DNA of 64,000 nt, from assembly GCA_002410065.1 (NCBI GenBank), contig DHQB01000007.1:124001-188000 (forward strand). The letters run 5' to 3'. Positions 47,236-54,820 of this stretch are shown here, piece after piece. This DNA comes from Bacteroidales bacterium UBA5349. Lineage in GTDB: Bacteria > Bacteroidota > Bacteroidia > Bacteroidales > Tenuifilaceae. Both the position numbers and the translations under genes were made by a program. Each line of letters starts with the position of its first letter. Positions within the stretch are counted from its first letter, which is position 1. The notes below the pieces were generated by a model that worked only from the letters and a program-made list of their open reading frames with translations, made no database searches and was not told where the DNA came from.

Positions 47236-48321
47236 ATGCCCCTCAGTTCATTCAAGAACTCAAATACAAATAGAATATATGCCATTGGGCTAATGTCTGG
47301 CACTTCGCTCGATGGATTAGACATTTGCCTTTGTGAGTTTGTGCAAACAAAAGAAAAATGGTTTTTTGAAATTATAGAGGGAACAACCATTGAATACTCC
47401 CATCAACTTAAGCGAGAGTTGATAGATAGCAAAAATTTATCGGGTGAGAAACTCTGGAAATTCCACTGCGATTATGGAACATGGATTGGCAAGCAAATAA
47501 ACCAATTTATGCAGAGCGTAAAAGTCCCTGTTTCCCTAATCGGTTCGCATGGGCACACGGTATTCCACAATCCGCAAAACGGATATACTGCTCAAATTGG
47601 ACATGGTGCCTACATTGCTGCTGAAACGCGCATACCCTGCGTTTGCGATTTCCGCTCAGGCGATATTGCCCGTGGAGGGCAAGGCGCTCCACTTGTGCCA
47701 ATTGGCGATGAACTACTTTTTAGCGAATACAGTTTCTGTTTAAACCTTGGCGGAATTGCCAATATATCATTCAACGATAATCAGCAAAGAGTAGCTTACG
47801 ATATTTGCCCTGCAAATATGCCCATTAACCTAATTGCCAACCAAATGGGCTTTGACATGGATAAAGACGGATCCATTGCAAAAAGGGGAATTATTGATAA
47901 CGAACTACTTGCTTCCCTTAATCAGATTGATTTTTATAGGCAGAAAGGAGCAAAATCTTTAGGGCGAGAATGGTTTGAAGAAGTTTTTGAACCAATTATT
48001 GTAGTAAATAATGTGAAACCAGAAAATACACTACGTACAATATACGAGCACATTGCCATTCAAATTTCATTGTCTACCAATCATAAATCCACAGGAACAA
48101 TACTAGTTACAGGTGGAGGAGCAAAAAACAAATTCCTAATCGATCTAATTAGCGAAAAATGCACAAGTAAGGTTATTGTGCCCAACCCACTAATTGTTGA
48201 GTATAAGGAGGCCTTAATCTTCGGGTTTCTTGCTATTCTTTATCAGAATAAAACATTATCCTCACTCTCCTCTGCAACGGGAGCCTCTGTGAGTTCAGTT
48301 GGCGGGTGTCTCTACTTTTAA
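47236..48321 (+). CDS. anmK: anhydro-N-acetylmuramic acid kinase
   Basis: A 361-residue kinase of the AnmK family. It phosphorylates 1,6-anhydro-MurNAc with ring opening, giving MurNAc 6-phosphate, in peptidoglycan recycling. GLMSGTSLDGLDICLC (about 16-31) is the family ATP-site hallmark, with SHGHTVFHNP (about 97-106), CDFRSGDIARGGQGAPLVP (about 135-153) and LVTGGGAKNKFLI near 295. Catalytic Asp is in DFRSGD. MurQ is not in the window. Length is typical. Confidence 0.95.
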   Translation: MPLSSFKNSNTNRIYAIGLMSGTSLDGLDICLCEFVQTKEKWFFEIIEGTTIEYSHQLKRELIDSKNLSGEKLWKFHCDYGTWIGKQINQFMQSVKVPVSLIGSHGHTVFHNPQNGYTAQIGHGAYIAAETRIPCVCDFRSGDIARGGQGAPLVPIGDELLFSEYSFCLNLGGIANISFNDNQQRVAYDICPANMPINLIANQMGFDMDKDGSIAKRGIIDNELLASLNQIDFYRQKGAKSLGREWFEEVFEPIIVVNNVKPENTLRTIYEHIAIQISLSTNHKSTGTILVTGGGAKNKFLIDLISEKCTSKVIVPNPLIVEYKEALIFGFLAILYQNKTLSSLSSATGASVSSVGGCLYF

Positions 48322-48441
48322 CCTCGCAGCTAAACTAATGACATAATATAATGTCTAAAGCAACAGATGATTTATTTCATATGTCTATTCGGTCAATTTT
48401 TCTACATTTGTCTACAATAAAAACCCAATAAATTTTACACA

Positions 48442-50184
48442 ATGAAAAAAACAATCAGACTCCTAAGCTTTGGGCTATTTTTGGGATTTGCGCTAGTTGC
48501 GCCCAAAGTGCAAGCCTGTACAAATTTTCTGGTAACGCGTGGTGCATCGGTTGATGGATCGACCATGATAACCTACTCTGCCGACTCGCACTATCTTTAC
48601 GGCGAACTTTACCATTGGGCTGCGGCCAGTTATGCGCCGGGTACTTTGCTGAAAATTTACGAATGGGACACTGGAAAATATCTTGGAGTAATTCCACAAA
48701 TTGAAAAAACATACTCGGTAATTGGAAACATTAACGAGCATCAGGTTGCCATTGGCGAAACTACCTATGGTGGTCGTGATGAACTTGTTGACACAACTGG
48801 TATTATTGATTACGGTAGTCTTATTTACATTACCCTTCAGCGTGCTAAAACAGCTCGTGAAGCCATTAAAATTATGGCCGAACTGGTTGCTGAGCACGGG
48901 TACGCCAGCAGCGGTGAATCATTCTCAATAGCCGACGCCAACGAAGTTTGGATAATGGAGCTTATTGGCAAAGGAACCGATCTGAAAACAGACCGAAAAA
49001 CAAAAAAAATATACAACGCTAATAAGGGCGCAGTTTGGGTTGCAATGCTAATCCCCGATGGCTACGTTAGCGGGCATGCAAACCACGCTCGAATTACCAA
49101 ATTCCCAAAAGAAGAGGAGAGCAAAAAGGCCATCAGCTCAAATAATTTAGATAAAATATTTAACCCTGAGGTTGAAGTGGTTTACTCGCAAGATGTTGTA
49201 AGTTTTGCTCGCAATAAAGGTTATTACAAAGGTAACGGTAACGATTTCAGCTTCTCTGACATATACGCCCCTGTTGACTTTGGCGCTGCACGTTTCTGCG
49301 AAATCAGAGTATGGTCGTTCTTTAAGGATATAGACAAGAGCATGTGGAACCATTTTGAATACGCTAAAGGTTTAGATTTAAACAATCGCATGCCCCTCTG
49401 GGTTAAGCCAGACCGCAAACTCTCTGCACAAGATTTAATGAACTTTATGCGTGACCACTTAGAGAATACTGAGTTAGATATGAGCAAGGATCCTGGTGCT
49501 GGACCTCATGGACTACCCTACCGTTGGCGACCCCTAACATGGGAATATGATGGAAAAACCTACGTAAACGAACGAGCCACTGCAACTCAGCAAACTGGTT
49601 TCTCATTCGTAACTCAGAGCCGTAATTGGCTACCCGACCCAATTGGCGGTATTATCTGGTTTAGCGTTGATGATGCTTCAACAACGGTTTACACCCCTAT
49701 TTACTGCGGAATCAATGAAATTCCCCATAGCTTTGCACAAGGTAATGGCGACTTACTAAACTACTCTGCTGATGCAGCTTTCTGGGTTTTCAATAAGGTT
49801 TCTAACTTTGCTTACCTGCGCTATGATGTAATGAGCACTGATATTATTAAGGTTCAAAAGGAGATGGAAAACTATTATGCATCAATAACACCATTAGTTG
49901 ACAAAAAAGCTCAGGAACTTTTTGAACAAGATGAAAATAGCGCAATTAACTTTATCACTAGTTTCTCTGTTAATACAGCCAACTCCCTTGTAAAACAATG
50001 GCAAAGCCTTTTCGAATTCCTTGTTGTTAAGTATATTGATGGTAATATTAAGCAAGAGGAGAACGGTGTGTTTAAGTGGAATGAGTATAATGCATCTCCA
50101 GCAAGTGTTAAAAACCCACAATATCCCGAATGGTGGAAAAAACATGTAATCGAATCGACTGGCAATAAGCTACTTGTACCCTAA
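48442..50184 (+). CDS. C69-family dipeptidase, exported
   Basis: A 580-residue exported Ntn-hydrolase of the C69 (PepD) family. A signal peptide ends near residue 25, and cleavage exposes the nucleophile C26 in VQACTNFLVTRGASVDGS, which matches the family N-terminus. PepD enzymes cleave dipeptides, including peptidoglycan-derived ones. The protein is longer than classical PepD (about 470) with a C-terminal extension (about 490-580). It sits alone after anmK, with a terminator after it. Confidence 0.92.
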   Translation: MKKTIRLLSFGLFLGFALVAPKVQACTNFLVTRGASVDGSTMITYSADSHYLYGELYHWAAASYAPGTLLKIYEWDTGKYLGVIPQIEKTYSVIGNINEHQVAIGETTYGGRDELVDTTGIIDYGSLIYITLQRAKTAREAIKIMAELVAEHGYASSGESFSIADANEVWIMELIGKGTDLKTDRKTKKIYNANKGAVWVAMLIPDGYVSGHANHARITKFPKEEESKKAISSNNLDKIFNPEVEVVYSQDVVSFARNKGYYKGNGNDFSFSDIYAPVDFGAARFCEIRVWSFFKDIDKSMWNHFEYAKGLDLNNRMPLWVKPDRKLSAQDLMNFMRDHLENTELDMSKDPGAGPHGLPYRWRPLTWEYDGKTYVNERATATQQTGFSFVTQSRNWLPDPIGGIIWFSVDDASTTVYTPIYCGINEIPHSFAQGNGDLLNYSADAAFWVFNKVSNFAYLRYDVMSTDIIKVQKEMENYYASITPLVDKKAQELFEQDENSAINFITSFSVNTANSLVKQWQSLFEFLVVKYIDGNIKQEENGVFKWNEYNASPASVKNPQYPEWWKKHVIESTGNKLLVP

Positions 50185-50213
50185 CAATAAGCAAATAGCC
50201 AAATAACATGGTT

Positions 50214-50239
50214 AAAAACTGCCCAATTGGGCAGTTTTT
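50214..50239 (+). terminator. terminator of the dipeptidase gene
   Basis: A 9-bp stem AAACTGCCC / GGGCAGTTT with loop AATT and a T-run. Confidence 0.88.
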
Positions 50240-50273
50240 TTCATCATAATCTATTTTATCTAAATAATTTTTA

Positions 50274-50281
50274 TACTTTTG
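50274..50281 (+). promoter_or_regulatory. -7 box of rplS
   Basis: TACTTTTG fits TAnnTTTG. The leader hairpin follows at 50297-50331, giving a 5' untranslated region of about 75 bases. Confidence 0.6.
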
Positions 50282-50296
50282 CGACACATTTTTCAG

Positions 50297-50331
50297 CGCA
50301 ATCTCTTACGTTAACAATAAGTAACATTGCG
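50297..50331 (+). promoter_or_regulatory. leader hairpin of rplS
   Basis: CGCAAT (50297-50302) pairs with ATTGCG (50326-50331), with inner TTAC/GTAA. It lies in the 5' untranslated region and could be an L19 autoregulatory leader, as is known for ribosomal-protein transcripts. No matching family alignment could be done here. Confidence 0.45.
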
Positions 50332-50361
50332 TGTAGTGGAACACAATAAAAAAACAATAGG

Positions 50362-50721
50362 ATGGAACTAATTAAAATTGCCGAAAAGGCCTTTGAGGTT
50401 GAGCAAAATGCACCCAATTTTAAAAGTGGTGACACTGTTACAGTACACTACAAGATTAAAGAGGGCAACAAAGAAAGGATTCAGAGTTTCCGTGGAGTAG
50501 TTATACAGCGAAAAGGAGGTGGAGTAGCTGAGACCTTCACTGTAAGAAAAATCTCAAGTGGGATTGGTGTTGAGAGGATATTCCCTCTTTTCTCCCCTTT
50601 TATTGATAAAATTGAGATTAACAAAACGGGTAAAGTACGCAGAGCCCGAATCTTCTATCTCAGAGACCTTACAGGTAAAAAAGCCAGGATTAAGGAAAAA
50701 GTCGTTAGACACGAAAAATAG
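50362..50721 (+). CDS. rplS: 50S ribosomal protein L19
   Basis: A 119-residue L19 protein of the large ribosomal subunit, at the 30S-50S interface. The GDTVTVHYKIKEGNKERIQSFRG, GVGVERIFPLFSPFIDKIEI-like and RRARIFYLRDLTGKKARIKE blocks are canonical. It is alone (trmD and rpsP are not adjacent), followed by a terminator and then tRNA-Arg. Start is unambiguous. Confidence 0.98.
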   Translation: MELIKIAEKAFEVEQNAPNFKSGDTVTVHYKIKEGNKERIQSFRGVVIQRKGGGVAETFTVRKISSGIGVERIFPLFSPFIDKIEINKTGKVRRARIFYLRDLTGKKARIKEKVVRHEK

Positions 50722-50725
50722 CATT

Positions 50726-50749
50726 AAATCCTCGAGAAATCGAGGATTT
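50726..50749 (+). terminator. terminator of rplS
   Basis: A 10-bp stem AAATCCTCGA / TCGAGGATTT with a 4-base loop and following T-run, just after the rplS stop. Confidence 0.9.
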
Positions 50750-50773
50750 TTTTTGCCTTTTAATCTTAAACCC

Positions 50774-50803
50774 TTGCTCGATTTTAAAAATATTGTATCT
50801 TTG
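50774..50803 (+). promoter_or_regulatory. promoter of tRNA-Arg
   Basis: TTG at 50774-50776, 19 bases, TATCTTTG at 50796-50803; tRNA starts 12 bases later. Confidence 0.85.
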
Positions 50804-50814
50804 CAGCCGCAAAA

Positions 50815-50888
50815 GGCCCCGTAGCTTAACTGAATAGAGCACCTGACTACGGATCAGGAGGTTTCAGGTTTGAATCCTGACGGGGTCA
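50815..50888 (+). tRNA. tRNA-Arg (anticodon ACG)
   Basis: A 74-base cloverleaf. Acceptor GGCCCCG pairs with CGGGGTC (one G-U), U8 is at 50822, anticodon loop CTACGGA carries ACG, T-loop TTTGAATC is intact. CCA is not encoded. A terminator follows at 50892. Confidence 0.96.
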
Positions 50889-50891
50889 CAT

Positions 50892-50921
50892 AGAAAGACC
50901 AGCCAATTGACTGGTCTTTCT
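50892..50921 (+). terminator. terminator of tRNA-Arg
   Basis: An 11-bp stem AGAAAGACCAG / CTGGTCTTTCT with an 8-base loop, just after the tRNA. Confidence 0.8.
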
Positions 50922-50949
50922 CGTTTAAATACTACAAAGACTTATATAA

Positions 50950-51678
50950 TCAGCCCTTAGCAAAACCCTTTGTACCAATAAAGGACAAAATTGTTACAAT
51001 CCCAACAACTGTAATACCAATAATTGCCGTTGTAACAATTGCTGGGTGCGCTCCCTTTTGTTCAATTACAATTCCAATAAAAGCCCAAATTACAGCAAGA
51101 CCAACAAATGGGTTTGAAAACCTTATCGTAGCAAGTAATGTTATTATTGCACCAATGGCAACCATTGCAATTGCCCATGTTTGTTCTGATAATCCCCAGC
51201 CACCCCATTTGTAGTTTACCAGCAAGGCTGTTACATTAGCAATGGTGGCAATGCATACCCAGCCCAAGTAAATACCAAATGATGCCTTTGAAATGCTCAA
51301 TGAGTAGGCCTGCAACTTTACACCAATGAATATGAGGGTAATAAGCAAGCCTAGCATAATGATTAACGAAAGGGGAAGCATTTGGTAATGCCAAGCAAAT
51401 ATCCACAGTGAATTAAAAAGGCAGCTTATTGCAAAAGCCCAACCTACAGCTTTAACAATTTCAGAGTTCGATTGGAAGAACTGCAGAATAATGAATAGTA
51501 AAAGCATAAGGTAAATAACACCCCATATTGAAAAGGTTGCCCCAGTAGGCACAAAAAGGTTTGGATACTCTGCTGAAAGAGCTCCTGTAGTTTTCCCGTT
51601 TAATGGGATGGCATTTGCAAGGTAGTTCATAAGTACCATCACTGCAAATGCAATTAGGTTTATTATTTTATAGGCCAT
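50950..51678 (-). CDS. TspO-related tryptophan-rich membrane protein
   Basis: A 242-residue protein with six or seven membrane helices. NYLANAIPLNGKTTG near 20 and PTGATFSIWGVIYLML near 45 match the tryptophan-rich TspO/MBR relatives found in Bacteroidota and Firmicutes, with aromatic residues WGVIY and LGWVC in the helices. TspO binds tetrapyrroles and cholesterol-like ligands, but for this larger relative the ligand is unknown. It lies next to a TetR gene, on the same strand after 67 bases. Confidence 0.87.
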   Translation of the reverse strand: MAYKIINLIAFAVMVLMNYLANAIPLNGKTTGALSAEYPNLFVPTGATFSIWGVIYLMLLLFIILQFFQSNSEIVKAVGWAFAISCLFNSLWIFAWHYQMLPLSLIIMLGLLITLIFIGVKLQAYSLSISKASFGIYLGWVCIATIANVTALLVNYKWGGWGLSEQTWAIAMVAIGAIITLLATIRFSNPFVGLAVIWAFIGIVIEQKGAHPAIVTTAIIGITVVGIVTILSFIGTKGFAKG

Positions 51679-51745
51679 AACTGTAAGTTTTATTTTAAAT
51701 AAAGAAAAAGAATCAAATTTTAACTGCCTATCCCTTAGGATACTA

Positions 51746-52354
51746 CTAAACCTTTAGATACGACAGAACCATATCGGTAATATGAGTTTTACGGGTAATT
51801 ACAAAATCATCATACTCCTTTGGTGTAAACTTGTTTCTATCGGCTATAAGCTCCTTTATGGCAAATGGGAATAGTATTAGCGATATTATGCTAACATAGA
51901 GCTGCTCCGGGTTAACACTCCTAACCCTTCCGGCCTGTGCCTCAATATTGATATGATTGCAAAACTTTTCGGAATTATAAAGAGCCAAAACCGAGCCCAT
52001 GGTCTTTAACTTTTCGGGATTTCGGTGTATAACCGACATAACGAAGGATACAAGAATTGGCTTATCAATGAGAATATCGATATAGGAATCGATGTAATCA
52101 CTTATTTTTTCTTCAATGGGGAGGTTTGATTCAAGAATATCGCGAAGATGCTCAGCTTTATCCTTAACCAACATATCAAAAATGGTCTCAAATAACTTCT
52201 CTTTTGTCTGGAAGTAATAGTTCATAAGCGATAGGTTGATGCCTGCCTTGGCAGCAATTTCGCGAACACCCACTCTATCTACTCCCTTTTTAAGAAAAAG
52301 TTCTGTAGCGGAATCAAGTATCTTTTGTTTTGTTTTAATAGATCCTTTGCTCAT
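51746..52354 (-). CDS. TetR/AcrR family transcriptional regulator
   Basis: A 202-residue one-component repressor. The N-terminal helix-turn-helix (about 10-55; TKQKILDSATELFLKKGVDRVGVREIAAKAGINLSLMNYYFQTKEKLF) is standard, and the C-terminal all-helical part binds an unknown ligand. It precedes the TspO-like gene in transcript order, so the two may be co-transcribed. A palindrome (52461-52482) upstream is a candidate operator. Confidence 0.93.
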   Translation of the reverse strand: MSKGSIKTKQKILDSATELFLKKGVDRVGVREIAAKAGINLSLMNYYFQTKEKLFETIFDMLVKDKAEHLRDILESNLPIEEKISDYIDSYIDILIDKPILVSFVMSVIHRNPEKLKTMGSVLALYNSEKFCNHINIEAQAGRVRSVNPEQLYVSIISLILFPFAIKELIADRNKFTPKEYDDFVITRKTHITDMVLSYLKV

Positions 52355-52460
52355 AACCCTATATTAAATTAACCCAAATATAGCACATTAGTTTTTAAAG
52401 GAGCATAAAAAAAGAACGATTGTTTTAAACGCTAATCAGTATTACAAAATGGGTTTGATT

Positions 52461-52482
52461 AAAATTAACTAAAGTTAATTTT
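52461..52482. promoter_or_regulatory. candidate TetR operator palindrome
   Basis: AAAATTAAC, 4 bases, GTTAATTTT: a perfect 9-bp inverted repeat, 107 bases upstream of the TetR start and before the divergent thioesterase gene. TetR proteins often bind such repeats in their own upstream region; the sequence is AT-rich, so chance is possible. Confidence 0.4.
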
Positions 52483-52640
52483 CCATTCAACAGCTTTTTA
52501 GTGCTAGTAATGCACCCCTAGGCAAATATTCATACCCACCACAAAATCGGAAAAACAATACCAATGTCCTATTTAGGTGAACTTGAGCGGAACGAATTAA
52601 ACATATTGAGCCATTTATTGTAATATTGCAGAAAAAACAG

Positions 52641-53117
52641 ATGATAAAAATTAATAACCCCTTTGCTGGAAAAGAGAGCTATAACTGCATAGGCTGTTCA
52701 CCAAATCACCCATTCGGGCTTAAACTCGGCTTTTTTCTTGATGAGCATGAACAACAAATTGTATCAGAGTGGACTCCTAATGCTAACTTTGAAGGATACC
52801 AAAACGTTTTACACGGCGGAATACAGGCAACCATGCTTGACGAGATAGCCAGTTGGGCTGTTTATGTTCTCCTGAAAACTGGAGGAGTTACGGCAGAAAT
52901 GCAAGTACAATATCACAAACCAATATTACTAACCCATGGACCCATAAGGCTAACCGCTAGTATTGAACAACTTGAAAACAATTTGGCTAGTATTAAAACG
53001 AAACTTATCAATAGCAAAGGTGTAACTTGTACTGAGGGTATTGTAAAGTACTTTGTTTTCCCAGAGAGCATTGCAAGAAAAAGGTATAATTATCCTGGTA
53101 TCGATAAGTTTCTATAG
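52641..53117 (+). CDS. hotdog-fold thioesterase, PaaI-like
   Basis: A 158-residue PaaI/YigI-type thioesterase from the start at 52641; a 5-residue longer reading (52626) also exists. The family marks GYQNVLHGGIQATMLDEIASWAV (active-site HGG and Asp-helix) are clear. It hydrolyses acyl-CoA or aryl-CoA esters. Near the N-terminus, NCIGCSPNHPFGLKLGFF has the cysteine-rich start seen in some members of this group. It is divergent from the TetR gene and stands alone. Confidence 0.9.
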   Translation: MIKINNPFAGKESYNCIGCSPNHPFGLKLGFFLDEHEQQIVSEWTPNANFEGYQNVLHGGIQATMLDEIASWAVYVLLKTGGVTAEMQVQYHKPILLTHGPIRLTASIEQLENNLASIKTKLINSKGVTCTEGIVKYFVFPESIARKRYNYPGIDKFL

Positions 53118-53123
53118 CAAGGT

Positions 53124-54029
53124 CTAGTTTTGCTTGGCTTTTCTATAGTAGTAATTGGCCTGAGATTTATTATCGAATCGGGTGTAAATATTCCCCAAAT
53201 AGTTTGCAAACTTGGGCTCAGGCTTCAATTTATAGAGTCTTTCAAAGTAATCGCGTGAGATTTTAAAGTTTTCATTAATTACCTTTAATGCTTCAAGTAG
53301 CTGCTTGTATTGTTTGTTTGTTCTGTTTTTCTCGTAGGCTTTCATCTCAACTTGATAACTATCCTCGCCCAGATTGTAGTAATACATTGCCAAAACTTCG
53401 AGAGCTAGAACATTTTTCGAATCGCTTTTTAGCAACTTACTCGCTATGGGTAAAAGTTTATCGGTATAACCCAATTGCCTAGTCACCTTAATGTATGCCT
53501 CAATAGTAAGAACTTCCTCTTGTTGATTACTGCTAAGCAATGGCCATTGCGTATAAGCCTTATCCCAATTCTCACTCCGTACATATGCCATAAAGAGCTG
53601 ATGGTTTACCTCAGTAATCTCTTCCTTATCGGCATAGATCTTTGTAAACTCCTCAAGGTTTGTAATTTCACGCGATAAATTATCAACCTTTAGGTATGCT
53701 TTTGCAATGTAGTAGTAGGTTTGAGCATTTGTTGATGAGCGTTCCTTTACTTTTTCTAAATAGTTAATGGCATCGGTAAACTTTCCAACGTGCCATGCAG
53801 CTATTCCTGCATTTTGATATACGGTAGTTTCAACCTCCTTACCTTGTTGTGTTTTAATACTGATTATCTCACCATAAAGGTCGAATGCCTCTGCATAGCT
53901 AGCTTCATTATACCTTTGCTGTGCTTCGGTATCGAGCTGCTTCATCTGTTTTGAAACGGTACAGGCACTAAAGGCAAATACAAACAGGGATAAAATTAGC
54001 GCAAATCGTTTAAACCTCATTTCTACCAT
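53124..54029 (-). CDS. TPR lipoprotein
   Basis: A 301-residue lipoprotein with signal sequence ending at C22 (VFAFSACTV). TPR repeats cover about 35-300: for example AAWHVGKFTDAINYLEKVK (73-91) and YYIAKAYLKVDNLSREITNLEEFTKI (103-128). It probably works as an envelope scaffold. No partner is identified. It converges with the thioesterase gene with only six bases between the stops. Confidence 0.85.
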   Translation of the reverse strand: MVEMRFKRFALILSLFVFAFSACTVSKQMKQLDTEAQQRYNEASYAEAFDLYGEIISIKTQQGKEVETTVYQNAGIAAWHVGKFTDAINYLEKVKERSSTNAQTYYYIAKAYLKVDNLSREITNLEEFTKIYADKEEITEVNHQLFMAYVRSENWDKAYTQWPLLSSNQQEEVLTIEAYIKVTRQLGYTDKLLPIASKLLKSDSKNVLALEVLAMYYYNLGEDSYQVEMKAYEKNRTNKQYKQLLEALKVINENFKISRDYFERLYKLKPEPKFANYLGNIYTRFDNKSQANYYYRKAKQN

Positions 54030-54078
54030 ATTTTTAAAAAATTGACCGGAAAGGTAGTAAATAATTGGGCTTAAACGA

Positions 54079-54708
54079 TTAATCCTTAAGGTAATCTTTA
54101 AAGGCTTTCTCTAGCTTATCCAACTTAGGAACTATAACCATTTGACAATAGGGTTGCCTCTTATTGTTCTGAAAATAATCTTGATGATAATCTTCTGCTG
54201 GATAAAATTTCTTGAAAGGAGTTATCTCTGTTACAATTTTATCGCTCCAAATGCCCTCTGAATCGAGCATTTTCTTTACCTCTATTGCAGTTTGCTGCTG
54301 TTGGGCTGAGTGGTAAAATATGGCCGATCTGTACTGTGTGCCAACGTCGGCACCTTGCCTATTTAATGATGTAGGATTATGGGTTTTAAAGAACACCTCC
54401 AATACTTTAGCGTAGCTAATGATGTTTGGGTCAAATATAATCTGAATAACTTCAGCATGATCTGTTAGCCCAGAGCAAACCTCTCTGTAGGTAGGATTTG
54501 AAATTTTTCCGCCGGAATAACCGGATTCTACCTTTTGAACTCCTTTTAACCTTGAGAAAACAGCCTCAACACACCAAAAGCAGCCAGCACCCAGCGTTGC
54601 CACCTCTAAACTCTCTGTACTCATTGTTTGCATTGTTTTATTATCATTGTTATTGTTCAATATCATTAATTGAGCAGTAAGTGCCCAAAATACGAGTAAA
54701 ATTTTCAT
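54079..54708 (-). CDS. msrA: peptide-methionine (S)-S-oxide reductase MsrA
   Basis: A 209-residue protein from the start at 54708. A longer ORF from 54804 would include a terminator hairpin and lack homology, so it is rejected; the internal start gives a signal-like MKILLVFWALTAQLMI segment. The catalytic motif GAGCFWCVEAVF and the DQYRSAIFYHS-type GTQYRSAIFYHSAQ block are intact. It reduces methionine-S-sulfoxide in proteins with thioredoxin-like donors, here probably in the envelope. No msrB is next to it. Confidence 0.92.
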   Translation of the reverse strand: MKILLVFWALTAQLMILNNNNDNKTMQTMSTESLEVATLGAGCFWCVEAVFSRLKGVQKVESGYSGGKISNPTYREVCSGLTDHAEVIQIIFDPNIISYAKVLEVFFKTHNPTSLNRQGADVGTQYRSAIFYHSAQQQQTAIEVKKMLDSEGIWSDKIVTEITPFKKFYPAEDYHQDYFQNNKRQPYCQMVIVPKLDKLEKAFKDYLKD

Positions 54709-54764
54709 GTATTTTTTCTTCTTTAAACACTTTTTGTAGATGATTTGTTCTTTTGTGGCAAAAA

Positions 54765-54798
54765 AATAGGGCAAATTGGTTTCCCAATTTGCCCTATT
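54765..54798 (-). terminator. terminator of the Cache-GAF gene
   Basis: A 15-bp stem with a 4-base loop (AATAGGGCAAATTGG / CCAATTTGCCCTATT), followed by six T residues on the minus strand. It lies just past the sensor-protein stop and before the likely msrA start. Confidence 0.9.
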
Positions 54799-54820
54799 CA
54801 ACATAATTCTTTCGTTTAGC

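Noticed and set aside
54709..54804. Upstream start for msrA
   Set aside because: The extension overlaps a strong terminator on the same strand, and the added residues do not look like any signal or domain.
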